The position numbers and the translations under genes are program-made. Below, one piece after another: positions 51,503 to 60,057 of a stretch of 64,000 nucleotides of DNA. The first letter of the stretch is position 1, and every line of letters starts with the position of its first letter. Origin of the DNA: Amycolatopsis granulosa (GTDB lineage: Bacteria; Actinomycetota; Actinomycetes; Mycobacteriales; Pseudonocardiaceae); NCBI RefSeq assembly GCF_011758745.1, contig NZ_JAANOV010000001.1:5208001-5272000 (forward strand), written 5' to 3'. Below the pieces are notes generated by a model. The model saw only the letters and a program-made list of their open reading frames with translations. It ran no database searches and was not told where the DNA came from.

Positions 51503-51562
51503 CGGTCCGCGATTCGCCCTGCTGCGGCGTGCGTGTTCAGAGTTTCCTTACTTGTTCAAGGC

Positions 51563-51652
51563 GGCCCCTCCGGGGCCGCAGGCCTCAGCGCCTTTGCCCG
51601 CAGCCCAAGCGGAGGCATGCGGCCTGGCGGCCGGTCCTCCGCGGGCTGCGGG
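51563..51652. terminator. two strong GC hairpins after the DUF218-like gene
   Basis: Hairpin 1: GCGGCCCC (51563-51570), loop TCC, GGGGCCGC. Hairpin 2: CCCGCAGCCC plus GCGGAGG at 51597-51615 pairs with CCTCCGC plus GGGCTGCGGG at 51636-51652, a 17-bp stem with a 2-nt bulge. The first probably terminates the repressor transcript; the second may be part of the right-end structure region. Confidence 0.5.
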
Positions 51653-51784
51653 GGCGTGAGGAGGCCAGCGGCTCTATCCCGAAGGGGCCGCCAGAGCAAC
51701 GCTGAAAAGATGCCCTCGCCGGGCGGGCAGATCTCCGGGATGGCAGGGGAGTGCACGAACGTTGCGGTCCGCGGTGGCCCTTCT

Positions 51785-51920
51785 CGCCATCCCATCGACC
51801 TCCCCGAGGGCTATCACGCCGTGTCAAGGGGGCAAGCTTTCCGAGGGACGCGTGGGCGGGGGCGGGACGTTGCCCCCTTGACGCGGCGTGATCGGGCTAC
51901 GCCAGGTCGACGGGATGGCG
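51785..51920. other. 136-nt interrupted palindrome near the AICE right end
   Basis: Outer arms 51785-51801 and 51904-51920 pair over 17 bp with one mismatch. Then symmetric unpaired 11-nt segments on each side. Inner arms 51813-51835 and 51870-51892 pair over 23 bp with one mismatch, around a 34-nt GC-rich loop (51836-51869). No convincing ORF. A replication origin or structured RNA is plausible. See findings. Confidence 0.7.
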
Positions 51921-51958
51921 AGCAGGACCCCCACTAGTAGGGAACTTCGAAGGCCAAT

Positions 51959-51985
51959 GCATGCCATATTCATGCCACATGAGGC
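51959..51985 (+). repeat. integrase arm-type repeat near attR
   Basis: 27-bp near copy of 41739-41765, beginning GCATGCCATATTCATGCCAC, with the same paired ATGCCA half sites. It lies about 99 bp inside attR. Function inferred from position and symmetry with the left copy. Confidence 0.6.
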
Positions 51986-52083
51986 CAGGAACGCACGGCA
52001 AACGTCATGAGACGTTGTGAGGCGTTCCCGCAGCTCACAAGGGGTATGACGCTTGCGGCGCAGGTCGGGGGAGAGGCGAATAA

Positions 52084-52121
52084 GGTCAAGGGGTCGCAGG
52101 TTCAAATCCTGTCAGCCCGAC
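52084..52121 (+). repeat. attR, 38-bp direct repeat copy (tRNA-Pro 3' end fragment)
   Basis: The second copy of the 38-bp repeat at the right end of the AICE. The 5' half of the tRNA is absent here, so this copy is not a tRNA gene. The bases 10 nt downstream form a terminator that presumably once served the tRNA. Confidence 0.92.
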
Positions 52122-52132
52122 GGTCGACAAAG

Positions 52133-52171
52133 AGCCCCTGATCTGGATGAATACCCAGGTCAGGGGCTTTT
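52133..52171 (+). terminator. terminator, ancestral tRNA-Pro 3' terminator displaced by the AICE
   Basis: AGCCCCTGA at 52133-52141 pairs with TCAGGGGCT at 52160-52168, with an inner CTGG/CCAG stem, then TTTT. It lies 12 nt after attR, as it would have after the uninterrupted tRNA gene. Confidence 0.8.
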
Positions 52172-52548
52172 CGTCTATCCGGCAGATGATCACTGTCCCG
52201 ATCCCCGCGGCCCTGAGCTTGGGACCAGTTCGGGACCGGCGATCAGCAGCTGGCCGCACCGGTGATCGACGCGTGGTCCGGGTACGGGTACCCATGCGTT
52301 GTGGTGAGCGCGCCATGCCGGCGATCTTCCGCAGGTGATGGACCGCCCCCCGGCATCAGTCAACCAGCTCAAACCGGAGGTCGTGCCGGATGACCAGGGG
52401 AGTGCAGGCCGCTTGCGCTGGCAGGGTGGCGCCAAGCAGCAGTGCCGGGTGCGCACCGCCACTTTGTCCGTCGCCGGAACAGACAGATCGCGTCGATGGA
52501 CCTGCGCTGCGAGGCGAAGACTCCGTGATGTAGTCGGTTCGGGGCGGG
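52172..52548. other. 377-bp stretch with no recognised gene
   Basis: Between the terminator and the next hypothetical gene. Open frames here are short, with no ribosome site and no recognisable residues on either strand. I see nothing functional in it. Confidence 0.4.
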
Positions 52549-53028
52549 TCAGTAACGGGGACGACGGAACAAATGCCGGGCCTTTCTCGCAACACTCCCC
52601 TTGGATGCGACTACATCTTGCTCCAGGTGGTCGCCCTCACCACGCAACACACCGGCGAAAGACGCAAAGGTGTTGGCGAACAACTCGGTATCGACGGAGC
52701 CGTCGAAGGCCCAGACGGCCTCAGGCACGCTCAGCCGTGGCATCTTCTCGCCGAATGACTCGAAGCGGCGCAGCACGCGCTCATGGATTTCCTGCACAAG
52801 CCCGATCCGCGCCTCGTCCTCACCGAGGTGTGTGTCGTAGCTCGGGTCCATGACGCCGTTGATACGGACCGTGGCGAGTACGGACCACCACTCCCGGGCC
52901 TCCAGCAGCCAGCCCGGCGGTGCGGACGTACGGTCGATTTCGGCGCACACCAGGTACATCCACGTCTCGGTGTGGGCGTCGGGCGCCCAGAATCCGACGC
53001 CCCGGAACCCAATGAATGTCCTCGGCAT
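52549..53028 (-). CDS. hypothetical protein
   Basis: 159 aa from ATG 53028 (MPRTFIGFRGVGFWAPDAHT). Trp/Phe-rich soluble protein with ETWMYLVCAEIDRTSAPPGW and LVQEIHERVLRRFESFGEKM. No known family. Located just outside attR, so it is chromosomal. An upstream in-frame start at 53070 is possible. Function unknown; coding is supported by sensible composition. Confidence 0.65.
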   Translation of the reverse strand: MPRTFIGFRGVGFWAPDAHTETWMYLVCAEIDRTSAPPGWLLEAREWWSVLATVRINGVMDPSYDTHLGEDEARIGLVQEIHERVLRRFESFGEKMPRLSVPEAVWAFDGSVDTELFANTFASFAGVLRGEGDHLEQDVVASKGSVARKARHLFRRPRY

Positions 53029-53243
53029 GTCCCTGATCCTGCTCTGACCGACGACTCCCAGGCAAACCAATTACCGATCCGACCAAAAACAGGCCGACAC
53101 CGATCAGTTGTAAGAGCGTGTCGGGGCGGCTTCAAGGACGGATTTTTGTGCTCCATCACCTGGCGCGACGGATGGCCGAGCACGCCCGCGGCCGCGGCTA
53201 GCTCGTTGTCGGTGAACCAGCTCACGAGCCGAGAGGGCCGTTG

Positions 53244-53554
53244 ATCGACGGCTTCGAGTCGGCCAGTCTGGCTGAGCACACCGGGGACCGGCATGTTGCC
53301 GCGGTCGCCGAGGTCGCGTCGAACATTCCCGGACCCATCGGTGCGGTCGCGAGTGGCGCGGCTGCCGCCGGCAACGCCATTCAAGGCAACTGGGCACAAC
53401 GGCCCAGTTCGCCGCATCCGCCATCACCGGAGGTGTGAACCGATGGGTCGGACGAGCCGTCAAGGTGGCCAAGGCCATCGGCGGGGCGGTGTCACGAGTA
53501 AAACCATGCTGCGAAGGCGAAGGTTGCGGCGCGCGTATCGAGAACCCTGAATAG
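53244..53554 (+). pseudogene. C-terminal remnant of an Rhs/polymorphic-toxin-like protein, frameshifted
   Basis: Frame 1 reads VASNIPGPIGAVASGAAAAG then NAIQGNW. After a frameshift near 53400 the next frame continues AQFAASAITGGVNRWVGRAV, KVAKAIGGAVSRVKPCCEGE, GCGARIENPE and a stop at 53554. The first part resembles the pre-toxin linker of Rhs or similar toxins; the Cys-rich end could be the toxin tip. It has no start or upstream body, so it is a displaced cassette tip. Confidence 0.45.
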
Positions 53555-53787
53555 GGGTAAGGTGAGGGTCGAGATCGAGCATCGGAAAGGTTGGGCCGCA
53601 TACGATTCGCACGGTAAGGGCTCACCATGAGAAAACCGTCGGCCGCTTGTTCCGGCTCCGCGCGAATATATCCAGGGCGGAAATCCAGGAATCCGAATGA
53701 AGGTAGGGAGAGCAAGGGGCCAGTATCGAGTATGGGCTTGAGGGATATTGTCAGAGTGCACGGTCATCTGCGGAGGCGGTAGGAGTT

Positions 53788-54204
53788 GTGGTGGTGAAGT
53801 TCACTGGGCTCGCAGACCTTGAGCGCAGACCGGGTCACATTGACTTCGACTTGGATGATGCCGGTAACCTCGACCTGAGAAACCAGGCTCACGTGGTGGC
53901 TGTCCGCTTCGTGTCGAACAAATCTAGTATGTCCGTGTTTATCGATTTCCGCATGGATGAAGACCCGGATCGTGGGGTTTCATTCGAATTTGTAGACGCT
54001 GAGGTGCTAAAAGTTGAACCATATCTGCCCCGCGGAATAGATCCGATATACGCCTTTGGGCTCTTGATGAATATCGATCATTGGCGCAATGTCGAAAATG
54101 GACGAGAGGGGTTTTCGTTCGAAACGACAGCTCTGTCTGTAGAACTTTACTCGTCGGAATTGAGGGCGCATCTTCTGCCTGCCTCTGGTTTCTCGCTCAA
54201 GTGA
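53788..54204 (+). CDS. hypothetical protein, immunity-like
   Basis: 138 aa, acidic, lower GC than the genome (many AT-ending codons). Beta-rich: LADLERRPGHIDFDLDDAG, SMSVFIDFRMDEDPDRGVSF and GFSFETTALSVELYSSELRA. Size, acidity and position after a toxin-like remnant suit an orphan immunity protein. No family recognised. GTG codons three before the ATG could also start it. Confidence 0.55.
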   Translation: MVVKFTGLADLERRPGHIDFDLDDAGNLDLRNQAHVVAVRFVSNKSSMSVFIDFRMDEDPDRGVSFEFVDAEVLKVEPYLPRGIDPIYAFGLLMNIDHWRNVENGREGFSFETTALSVELYSSELRAHLLPASGFSLK

Positions 54205-54301
54205 GCGGCTTCGAAACCTTGGGTTCCCGGCCGCGCTCGTCGAAGCGATCGATGCAGCTCAGGTTAAGCGCGCGACGCTGGAACAGAGACGCTTTCCCTA
54301 A
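54203..54301 (+). pseudogene. short coding remnant, possible second toxin tip
   Basis: In one frame the stretch reads FPAALVEAIDAAQVKRATLE then QRRFP and a stop at 54301. It has no start and sits between two immunity-like genes, which is where an exchanged toxin tip would be expected. Very short, so tentative. Confidence 0.3.
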
Positions 54302-54442
54302 CTGCCTCCAAAGCCTACGCTACCATCATGCGAACACGGCAAACCAGGGCAGTCGCTCAAGGACTGCGCACGGTAGGAAATCGCGCTGTCGAAGCGAGTC
54401 GGAGCAAGGAATCGTCTCTCGCCAGGTAAGGACTTACAGAAC

Positions 54443-54739
54443 ATGGTCAACTTGGATCCGTACCGTGTGATTCTTGAGAGACTGTCGCGAACGCGTCCTC
54501 CTGCGCAGCCGCTGAAGGGCCGGGATTTCGACGAATGGGCGCGATTGGTCGAGATTGACTCCACTTTGAGTGGCTTCCTGACGGACAAGATCAATCACGG
54601 ATCCATTGACTGGGCTGCGCTCGGCGAGATAAGGGGTGAGTTGGTCCAGATGGATCCGGAGGACCCTGAAATGGCGTCATGGCACTCAGTACTGACTGCT
54701 GAGCTGGATGCGATCGAGGGTTTGCGCAATTCCGCCTAG
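54443..54739 (+). CDS. hypothetical protein, possible immunity protein
   Basis: 98 aa, helical and acidic: VNLDPYRVILERLSRTRPPA, FDEWARLVEIDSTLSGFLTD, VLTAELDAIEGLRNSA. No motif. ATG 54443 follows GGTAAGGACTTACAGAAC, a weak ribosome site. Lower GC than neighbours. Function guessed from location only. Confidence 0.5.
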   Translation: MVNLDPYRVILERLSRTRPPAQPLKGRDFDEWARLVEIDSTLSGFLTDKINHGSIDWAALGEIRGELVQMDPEDPEMASWHSVLTAELDAIEGLRNSA

Positions 54740-55014
54740 CTCGTAGACCAAACGATGGGCCCGTCGGTAGGAGGCCGGTTAAACTCGTCGAGCTCGAGGA
54801 TCCGTGCCAGAACAGCGTGTCACGGCTCACTTCGGACCTTCATCCGCGCGAATCCCGCGGCCAGGGCAAAACCGCCGCTGGCCCGGGAACGGCGTCAGCC
54901 CTGGGCGCGGACGATGACCTCACGCGCGAGGCGTACGAAGTCAAGAAGCCGGACTGAGGCGCGATGGCCGGGCGATCCCCCGACATGACCGCCCAGCCGT
55001 CGTGCCGGCCGCGT

Positions 55015-56244
55015 CTACCGGTCCGGGGTGAACCGGACCGGCAGCTCGAGCAGACCGCGGAACGGGGAGGCCGGCGGCAGGCGGCGCAGCTCGTCCACCG
55101 GGACCGCCAGCCGGAGTCCGGGCAGGCGGTCGATCAGCGCGCCGATGCCGATCAGCGCCTCCATCCGGGCCAGCGAGACGCCGAGGCAATAGTGCACGCC
55201 GTAGCCGAAACCCAGGTGCGGACCCGTCCGGCGCACGTCCAGCCGGTCCGGATCGTCGAACCGCCGCGGGTCGTGGTTCGCCGCGTTCAGCACCACCCCG
55301 ACGATCGACCCGCGCGGGATCCGCGTGCCGTCGTACTCGACGTCCTCGGTGGCCACCCGGGGACTGGCCACCGGGAGCGGTCCGTCGTAGCGGAGCAGCT
55401 CCTCGACGGCGTTCGGCAGCAACTCCGGCCGCTCACGCAGCAGGTCCAGCTGCCCGGGATGGCACAGCAGCGCCAGCACGGCGTTGCCGAGGAAGTCCGC
55501 GGTGGTTTGGTGCCCGGCGAACAGCAACAGGAACGTCGTCGACACCAGCTCCCGTTCGGACAGCCTGCCGTCCTGGTCGCAGGCGTCGATGAGCGCGCTG
55601 ATCAGATCGTCACCCGGCTCGGTCCGCTTGCGCTGCACCAGATCCGCCAGGTAGTCGTGCAGTTGCAGCTGGGCCTGCTGCACCGCGGCCCGCTCCTCCT
55701 CGGGACTGCGCTTGATGGACCCGGACGTGCGGATCACCTGCGTCCAGCCGATGAACCGGTCGTGGTCGATCTCCGGGACGCCGAGCAGCTCGCAGATCAC
55801 CACCATCGGCAGCGGGATGGCGAACTCCCGCATCAGGTCGGACTCCCCGGCCGGGACGATCTTGTCCAGCAGCCCGTCGACCACCTCCGCGATCCGCGGC
55901 CGCAGCGCCTCGATCCGGCGCGGCGCGAACGCCTGGGACACCAGGCGCCGCAACCGGGTGTGCTCCGGCGGGTCGGAGTTGAGCATGTTCTTGTTCAGCT
56001 CGGCCGAGTTCGGCCCGAAGAGCCGCAGGTAGTGCTCGCCGGGGCCGTAGAGGTCCTTCGACAGCCGCGGATCGGTCAGCGCGTCCCTGGCGTCGTCGAA
56101 CCTGGTGATCAGGTACGAGTCGAACCGGGGCGAGCTGACCGGGCACACCGGGGCCTGTTCGCGCAGCCGCGCCCAGACCGGGTACGGGTCGGCGGCGAAC
56201 GACTCGGTGTACAGCTCCGACGCCGGGACGGGGTGCTCGGTCAT
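55015..56244 (-). CDS. cytochrome P450
   Basis: 409-aa soluble bacterial P450. I-helix LLLFAGHQTTADFLG near residue 240, ExxR in VEELLRYDGPLPV near 283, heme-Cys loop GFGYGVHYCLGVSLARM near 350. It needs external ferredoxin; none is adjacent. Last gene of the type II PKS operon; ATG overlaps the preceding stop (ATGA). Probably hydroxylates or couples the polyketide aromatic core late in the pathway. Confidence 0.95.
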   Translation of the reverse strand: MTEHPVPASELYTESFAADPYPVWARLREQAPVCPVSSPRFDSYLITRFDDARDALTDPRLSKDLYGPGEHYLRLFGPNSAELNKNMLNSDPPEHTRLRRLVSQAFAPRRIEALRPRIAEVVDGLLDKIVPAGESDLMREFAIPLPMVVICELLGVPEIDHDRFIGWTQVIRTSGSIKRSPEEERAAVQQAQLQLHDYLADLVQRKRTEPGDDLISALIDACDQDGRLSERELVSTTFLLLFAGHQTTADFLGNAVLALLCHPGQLDLLRERPELLPNAVEELLRYDGPLPVASPRVATEDVEYDGTRIPRGSIVGVVLNAANHDPRRFDDPDRLDVRRTGPHLGFGYGVHYCLGVSLARMEALIGIGALIDRLPGLRLAVPVDELRRLPPASPFRGLLELPVRFTPDR

Positions 56245-56573
56245 CGCGCCTCCTCGCTTCGCAGGCTGTACAGGACCTGGTAGGTCTGTCGCCGGGCGGA
56301 CTCCCGCAGCTCGCGGACCACCCGCATCATGCGGTCCCGGTGCTCGCTGCGGCCGAACGCCTCCAGCAGTTCCCGGTCCGCCCAGTCGCTGATGATCAGG
56401 TAGCTGCGCGGGTCGTCGGTGTCGCGCACCAGGTCCTGCCGCAGGCACCCGTCCAGCCGGCCGATCTCCTCGGCGGCGCTGAGCCAGGCCGCCTCGAACC
56501 GCTGCTCGCACCCGGCCCGGGCCCGCATGGCGAGGACCGTGCGCACCGTGCCCGCCGGACCTGCCGCCGTCAT
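56241..56573 (-). CDS. antibiotic biosynthesis monooxygenase (ABM) domain protein
   Basis: 110 aa, single ABM fold: VRTVLAMRARAGCEQRFEAA, DTDDPRSYLIISDWADRELL, RRQTYQVLYSLR. Small cofactor-free oxygenases of this family oxidise anthrones to quinones or help cyclise polyketides. Overlaps by 4 nt both with the FAD enzyme before it and the P450 after it. Similar to the two ABM halves of the neighbouring fusion. Confidence 0.88.
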   Translation of the reverse strand: MTAAGPAGTVRTVLAMRARAGCEQRFEAAWLSAAEEIGRLDGCLRQDLVRDTDDPRSYLIISDWADRELLEAFGRSEHRDRMMRVVRELRESARRQTYQVLYSLRSEEAR

Positions 56574-58819
56574 CGGGTGCCCCCGAAGACCCCGCGCAGG
56601 TGCGCGGCCAGCGCGTCACCGTCCGCGGGACGGCTGCGGAACCCCACGTGGCCGTCCGGGCGCACCAGGTACAGCGCGGTCCCGGCGACGGCGTAGGTCC
56701 CGCGGAACTCCTCGCCCTGGTCCCGCAGCACCGGCGGGTCCAGCATCACCGGCGCCGGCGCGGTCGGGCTGAGCAGCAGGTACACGTCGAGTTCGCCGCA
56801 GGATCGCGCGCGGGCGTCGGCGCACAGCTTCTCCGCGACGAGCACGTCGGCCTCGGCTGCCGAATCGTCCGCGTAGATCAGCAGCGTGTGCCGCGTGCCG
56901 CGGGTCAGGTCGTGCAGCCGCAGCGGGTGGCCGACCCCGCGCCGCCGCAGCCCGCCCACGTCCGGGGCGCGCTCGCCCGGTCCCGGTCCGCCGTCGAAAC
57001 CGCCCGACTCGCCGACCCACTGACTGTCCGCATAGGACACCAGCATGGACATCTCCTGCAGGAACTGGCGTTTCAGGTCCTCGCGGTCCAGTTCGTCGGT
57101 GCCCGCCAGCCGCACCGCGCGCCCGACGACCTCCTCGCCCTGCGGCCGCCGCTCCGTCTCGTAGGAATCCAGCAGTCCCGGCGCGGCAACGCCTTTCACC
57201 GCCAGGGCGATCTTCCAGGCCAGGTTGTAGGCGTCCTGGATCCCGGTGTTCATGCCCTGCCCGCCGGCCGGCGGGTGCAGGTGCGCCGCGTCGCCGGCCA
57301 CGAACACCCGGCCCTCCCGGTACCGGTCCACGATCCCGTGGCTGATCCGGAACACCGACGACCAGCGCAGGTTCGACACCCGGGACCCGGCCGGGGCGAG
57401 CTGGTCGAACGCCGCCTGCACGTCGGCCAGCTCCGGCTCGGCCAGTTCGGCGGAGAACCCCGGCGGCGCGTCCCGCCCGCCGGTCTGCGCGAAGAACCGC
57501 GGCGGTGCCACCGTCGCGACCCGGTAGCGGGACTCGCCGCGCAACGGGACGCAGACGAGCATGTTGTCCATCTTCCCGTCGGTCTCGTGCAGGAACCGGA
57601 GCAGGTGCCCGTCCGGCACGTCCCACGCCACGTCCACGTCGGCCAGCATGAACAGCTGCGGGAACCGGCCGAGCCCACCGGTGAAGGTCAGCCCGAGCCG
57701 CTCGCGCACCGTCGAGTGCGCGCCGTCGCAGCCCACCAGGTACCGGGCACGCACGGTCTCGGTACCGCCGTCCACCGCGAGCGTGGCCACCACGCCGTCG
57801 GCGTCCTGGGTGAAGCCGGTCAGCTCCGCGCCCCGCCGCGGACGGACGCCGAGGGCGGCGAGCCGCTGGGTGAGGATGCGCTCGGTCTCGTACTGCGGCA
57901 GACCCAGGTGCGCGTACGGCAGTTCCGGCAGCTCCCAGCTCATCCGGTGGATCTCGGTGCCGTTGACGAACACCGCCTGCCCGGTCAGCCAGATCCCGCT
58001 GTCCATGGCATCGCGCACGATGCCCTGGTCCTCCCAGATCTCCATGGTGCGGCAGTGCACGCCGATCGCCTTGTCGGCGTGGGCCGGCGGTTCGGCGCGC
58101 TTTTCCACGACGCGGCAGTCGATTCCGCGCCGGGCGAGCTCGACGGCCGTGGTCAGCCCGGCCGGACCCGCACCGACGACGAGGACATCGGTTGTGGTGC
58201 TCATGTGGTTCTCCTTGCCGGCGACCGTTTCCGGACGCGCAGTGATGTGCAGGATGCGGCGACGGAAGTCGGCGGTGAACGGCAGGATCGGACCGGTCCG
58301 CAGGGTGTGGTCCGGGTCGTCGACCCAGGCGCGGAACGCCTCCTCGCTGCTCCATTCCGCGAAGATGTGGTAGGTGCAGGTGCCGGGATCGCGGAGCAGC
58401 TCCTCACCCACGTACCCCGGCACGCCGGCCATGCGCGCGGCGACCTCGGCGTAGCCGCGCTCGAAGTCGGTGCGCCGGTCCTCCGGCACGGTCACGGTGA
58501 ACTCGACCCGGATCGGTGGCCCCTGCCCGGCAACGGTTTCCAGCACGTGGAACGCCTCGTCGCCGCACATCTGCCGCAGCGGGCGGAACGCCGCCGCCAG
58601 GTCCGCGGCGACCGGGCCGCCCCGGTAGTCGCGCAGCGCCCGCTCGTCGGCCCACTCGGTGACCACGACGAACGAGCGCGGATCGTCGGCGTCCCGCAGT
58701 AGTTCGCGCCTGCGGTTGCCGGCCAGCGCGCCGATCCGCCCGGACACCGTCCGCCACGCGGCTTCGATCGCGCCCTCGGCCCCCGGCCGGGCGCGCAACC
58801 GGTACATCGCCCGGATCAT
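56570..58819 (-). CDS. fused ABM-ABM-FAD monooxygenase (aromatic polyketide hydroxylase)
   Basis: One uninterrupted frame of 749 codons. Residues 1-100 and 105-200 are two ABM domains (YRLRARPGAEGAIEAAWRT; IRVEFTVTVPEDRRTDFERG). From residue 206 (ATG 58204) a class A FAD monooxygenase follows: VLVVGAGPAGLTTAVELARR, RYLVGCDGAHSTVRERLG and GRVFVAGDAAHLHPPAGGQG. A strong AAGGAG lies 6 nt before the internal ATG, so a separate 544-aa flavoenzyme may also be made. Similar flavoenzymes hydroxylate polycyclic polyketides. ATGA overlaps on both ends. Confidence 0.88.
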   Translation of the reverse strand: MIRAMYRLRARPGAEGAIEAAWRTVSGRIGALAGNRRRELLRDADDPRSFVVVTEWADERALRDYRGGPVAADLAAAFRPLRQMCGDEAFHVLETVAGQGPPIRVEFTVTVPEDRRTDFERGYAEVAARMAGVPGYVGEELLRDPGTCTYHIFAEWSSEEAFRAWVDDPDHTLRTGPILPFTADFRRRILHITARPETVAGKENHMSTTTDVLVVGAGPAGLTTAVELARRGIDCRVVEKRAEPPAHADKAIGVHCRTMEIWEDQGIVRDAMDSGIWLTGQAVFVNGTEIHRMSWELPELPYAHLGLPQYETERILTQRLAALGVRPRRGAELTGFTQDADGVVATLAVDGGTETVRARYLVGCDGAHSTVRERLGLTFTGGLGRFPQLFMLADVDVAWDVPDGHLLRFLHETDGKMDNMLVCVPLRGESRYRVATVAPPRFFAQTGGRDAPPGFSAELAEPELADVQAAFDQLAPAGSRVSNLRWSSVFRISHGIVDRYREGRVFVAGDAAHLHPPAGGQGMNTGIQDAYNLAWKIALAVKGVAAPGLLDSYETERRPQGEEVVGRAVRLAGTDELDREDLKRQFLQEMSMLVSYADSQWVGESGGFDGGPGPGERAPDVGGLRRRGVGHPLRLHDLTRGTRHTLLIYADDSAAEADVLVAEKLCADARARSCGELDVYLLLSPTAPAPVMLDPPVLRDQGEEFRGTYAVAGTALYLVRPDGHVGFRSRPADGDALAAHLRGVFGGTR

Positions 58820-60057
58820 CCGCTCTCCCCGGCCGGCTTGCGCAGGACGACGGTGCTGTTGAACCCGCCGTACCCGCGGCCGTTGACGAGGACGACGTCC
58901 ACCGGCATCCGGCGGAGCTCGCGCACGAAGTCCAGGCCGTACCCGGGGACCGGGTCGTCCAGGTTGCCCACGGCGGGCACCACGCCGTCGCGCATGGCGA
59001 GCATCCCGGCCGCGAGGTTGAGCGCCGATCCGCCCGCGCACAACCGTCCGATGTAGCCCTGCGGCGCGGTGACCGGGACCTCGCCGGCGTAGTCGCCGAA
59101 GGTGTCGCGGATCGCCCGCACCTCGAGCGCGTCCAGCTCCCGGCTGCCCGCGCCGTCGGCGATCACCAGGTCGACGTCCTGCGGCTCGATCCGGGCGTCC
59201 TCGATCGCCCGCCGCATGCACCGGGTCAGCTGGGTGGCGTCGGTGGCGGGGCGGTGGTGGTGGTGCGCGTCGTGCGTCGCCGCGTACCCGGCGACCTCGG
59301 CGTACATCCGCTCGGCGTGCCGGCGGCGGGCCTGCTCGATGTCCTCGACGACCAGCACCGCGCCGCCCTCGCCCGGGGCGTAGCCGTTGGCCGACACGTC
59401 GAACGGCTTGTAGCCGTACCGGGGGTCGGGGTTGGTCGTCAGCCGGCCGCTCGCCGACTGGCAGGCCAGTGAGTACGGGCACAGCGGCGCCTCGGTGCCA
59501 CCGGCGATGACGGTCGGCGTCCCCCGGCGGATCGTCCGGCGCGCGTAACCGATGCTGTCCAGCCCGCCGGCGCCCTCGGTGACCACCACACTGGACGGTC
59601 CCTTCGTGCCGTGCCGGATGGACACCTGGCCGGTGTTGGCGGCGTAGAACCACGCGATGGACTGGTAGGCGCTGACCGCGCGCCGGCCCTGCGACCACAG
59701 CGCCTGGATCTCCCGCTGGCCGAACTCCACACCACCGGAGCCGCTGCCGAACGCCACCCCGGTGTGGTAGCGGTCCCGGCCGCCGACGTCGTAGCCGGCG
59801 TCCTCGAGCGCGAACCCCGCCGCCGCCAGTGCCATCCAGGTCCACCGGTCGGTCTGCACGGTCAGCCGGTCGTCGATGTAGTCCTCCGCCCGGAACCCGG
59901 GCACCTGACCGGCGATCGTCGTGTCGTAGCCGCTGGCGTCGAACGCCTCGATCGGCCGCACGTGCAGCTCACCGTCCATGGTGGACCGCCAGTACGGCTC
60001 GGTGCCGACGCCGCTGGGGGCGACGATGCCGATCCCGGTGATCACGACCGCGTTCAC
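58816..60057 (-). CDS. type II PKS ketosynthase beta subunit / chain length factor
   Basis: 413 aa. Ketosynthase fold without the catalytic Cys: the active-site loop is [20 protein letters not shown] near residue 160. The usual CLF Gln (TEQAGGLD in actinorhodin-type, from memory) is Gly here. [18 protein letters not shown] replaces the KS His region and [18 protein letters not shown] is conserved. CLF sets chain length with KS-alpha. GTG 60057 overlaps the KS-alpha stop (GTGA). C-terminus [10 protein letters not shown] is typical. Confidence 0.93.
   Translation of the reverse strand: MNAVVITGIGIVAPSGVGTEPYWRSTMDGELHVRPIEAFDASGYDTTIAGQVPGFRAEDYIDDRLTVQTDRWTWMALAAAGFALEDAGYDVGGRDRYHTGVAFGSGSGGVEFGQREIQALWSQGRRAVSAYQSIAWFYAANTGQVSIRHGTKGPSSVVVTEGAGGLDSIGYARRTIRRGTPTVIAGGTEAPLCPYSLACQSASGRLTTNPDPRYGYKPFDVSANGYAPGEGGAVLVVEDIEQARRRHAERMYAEVAGYAATHDAHHHHRPATDATQLTRCMRRAIEDARIEPQDVDLVIADGAGSRELDALEVRAIRDTFGDYAGEVPVTAPQGYIGRLCAGGSALNLAAGMLAMRDGVVPAVGNLDDPVPGYGLDFVRELRRMPVDVVLVNGRGYGGFNSTVVLRKPAGESG

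Noticed and set aside
52084-52160. second tRNA-Pro gene at the right end
   Set aside because: Only the 3' half of the tRNA is present; the D arm and acceptor 5' strand are missing, so it is attR.
52190-52462. 90-codon minus frame after attR
   Set aside because: No start signal, no recognisable pattern, and Arg/Pro/Ser-rich composition typical of non-coding GC-rich DNA.
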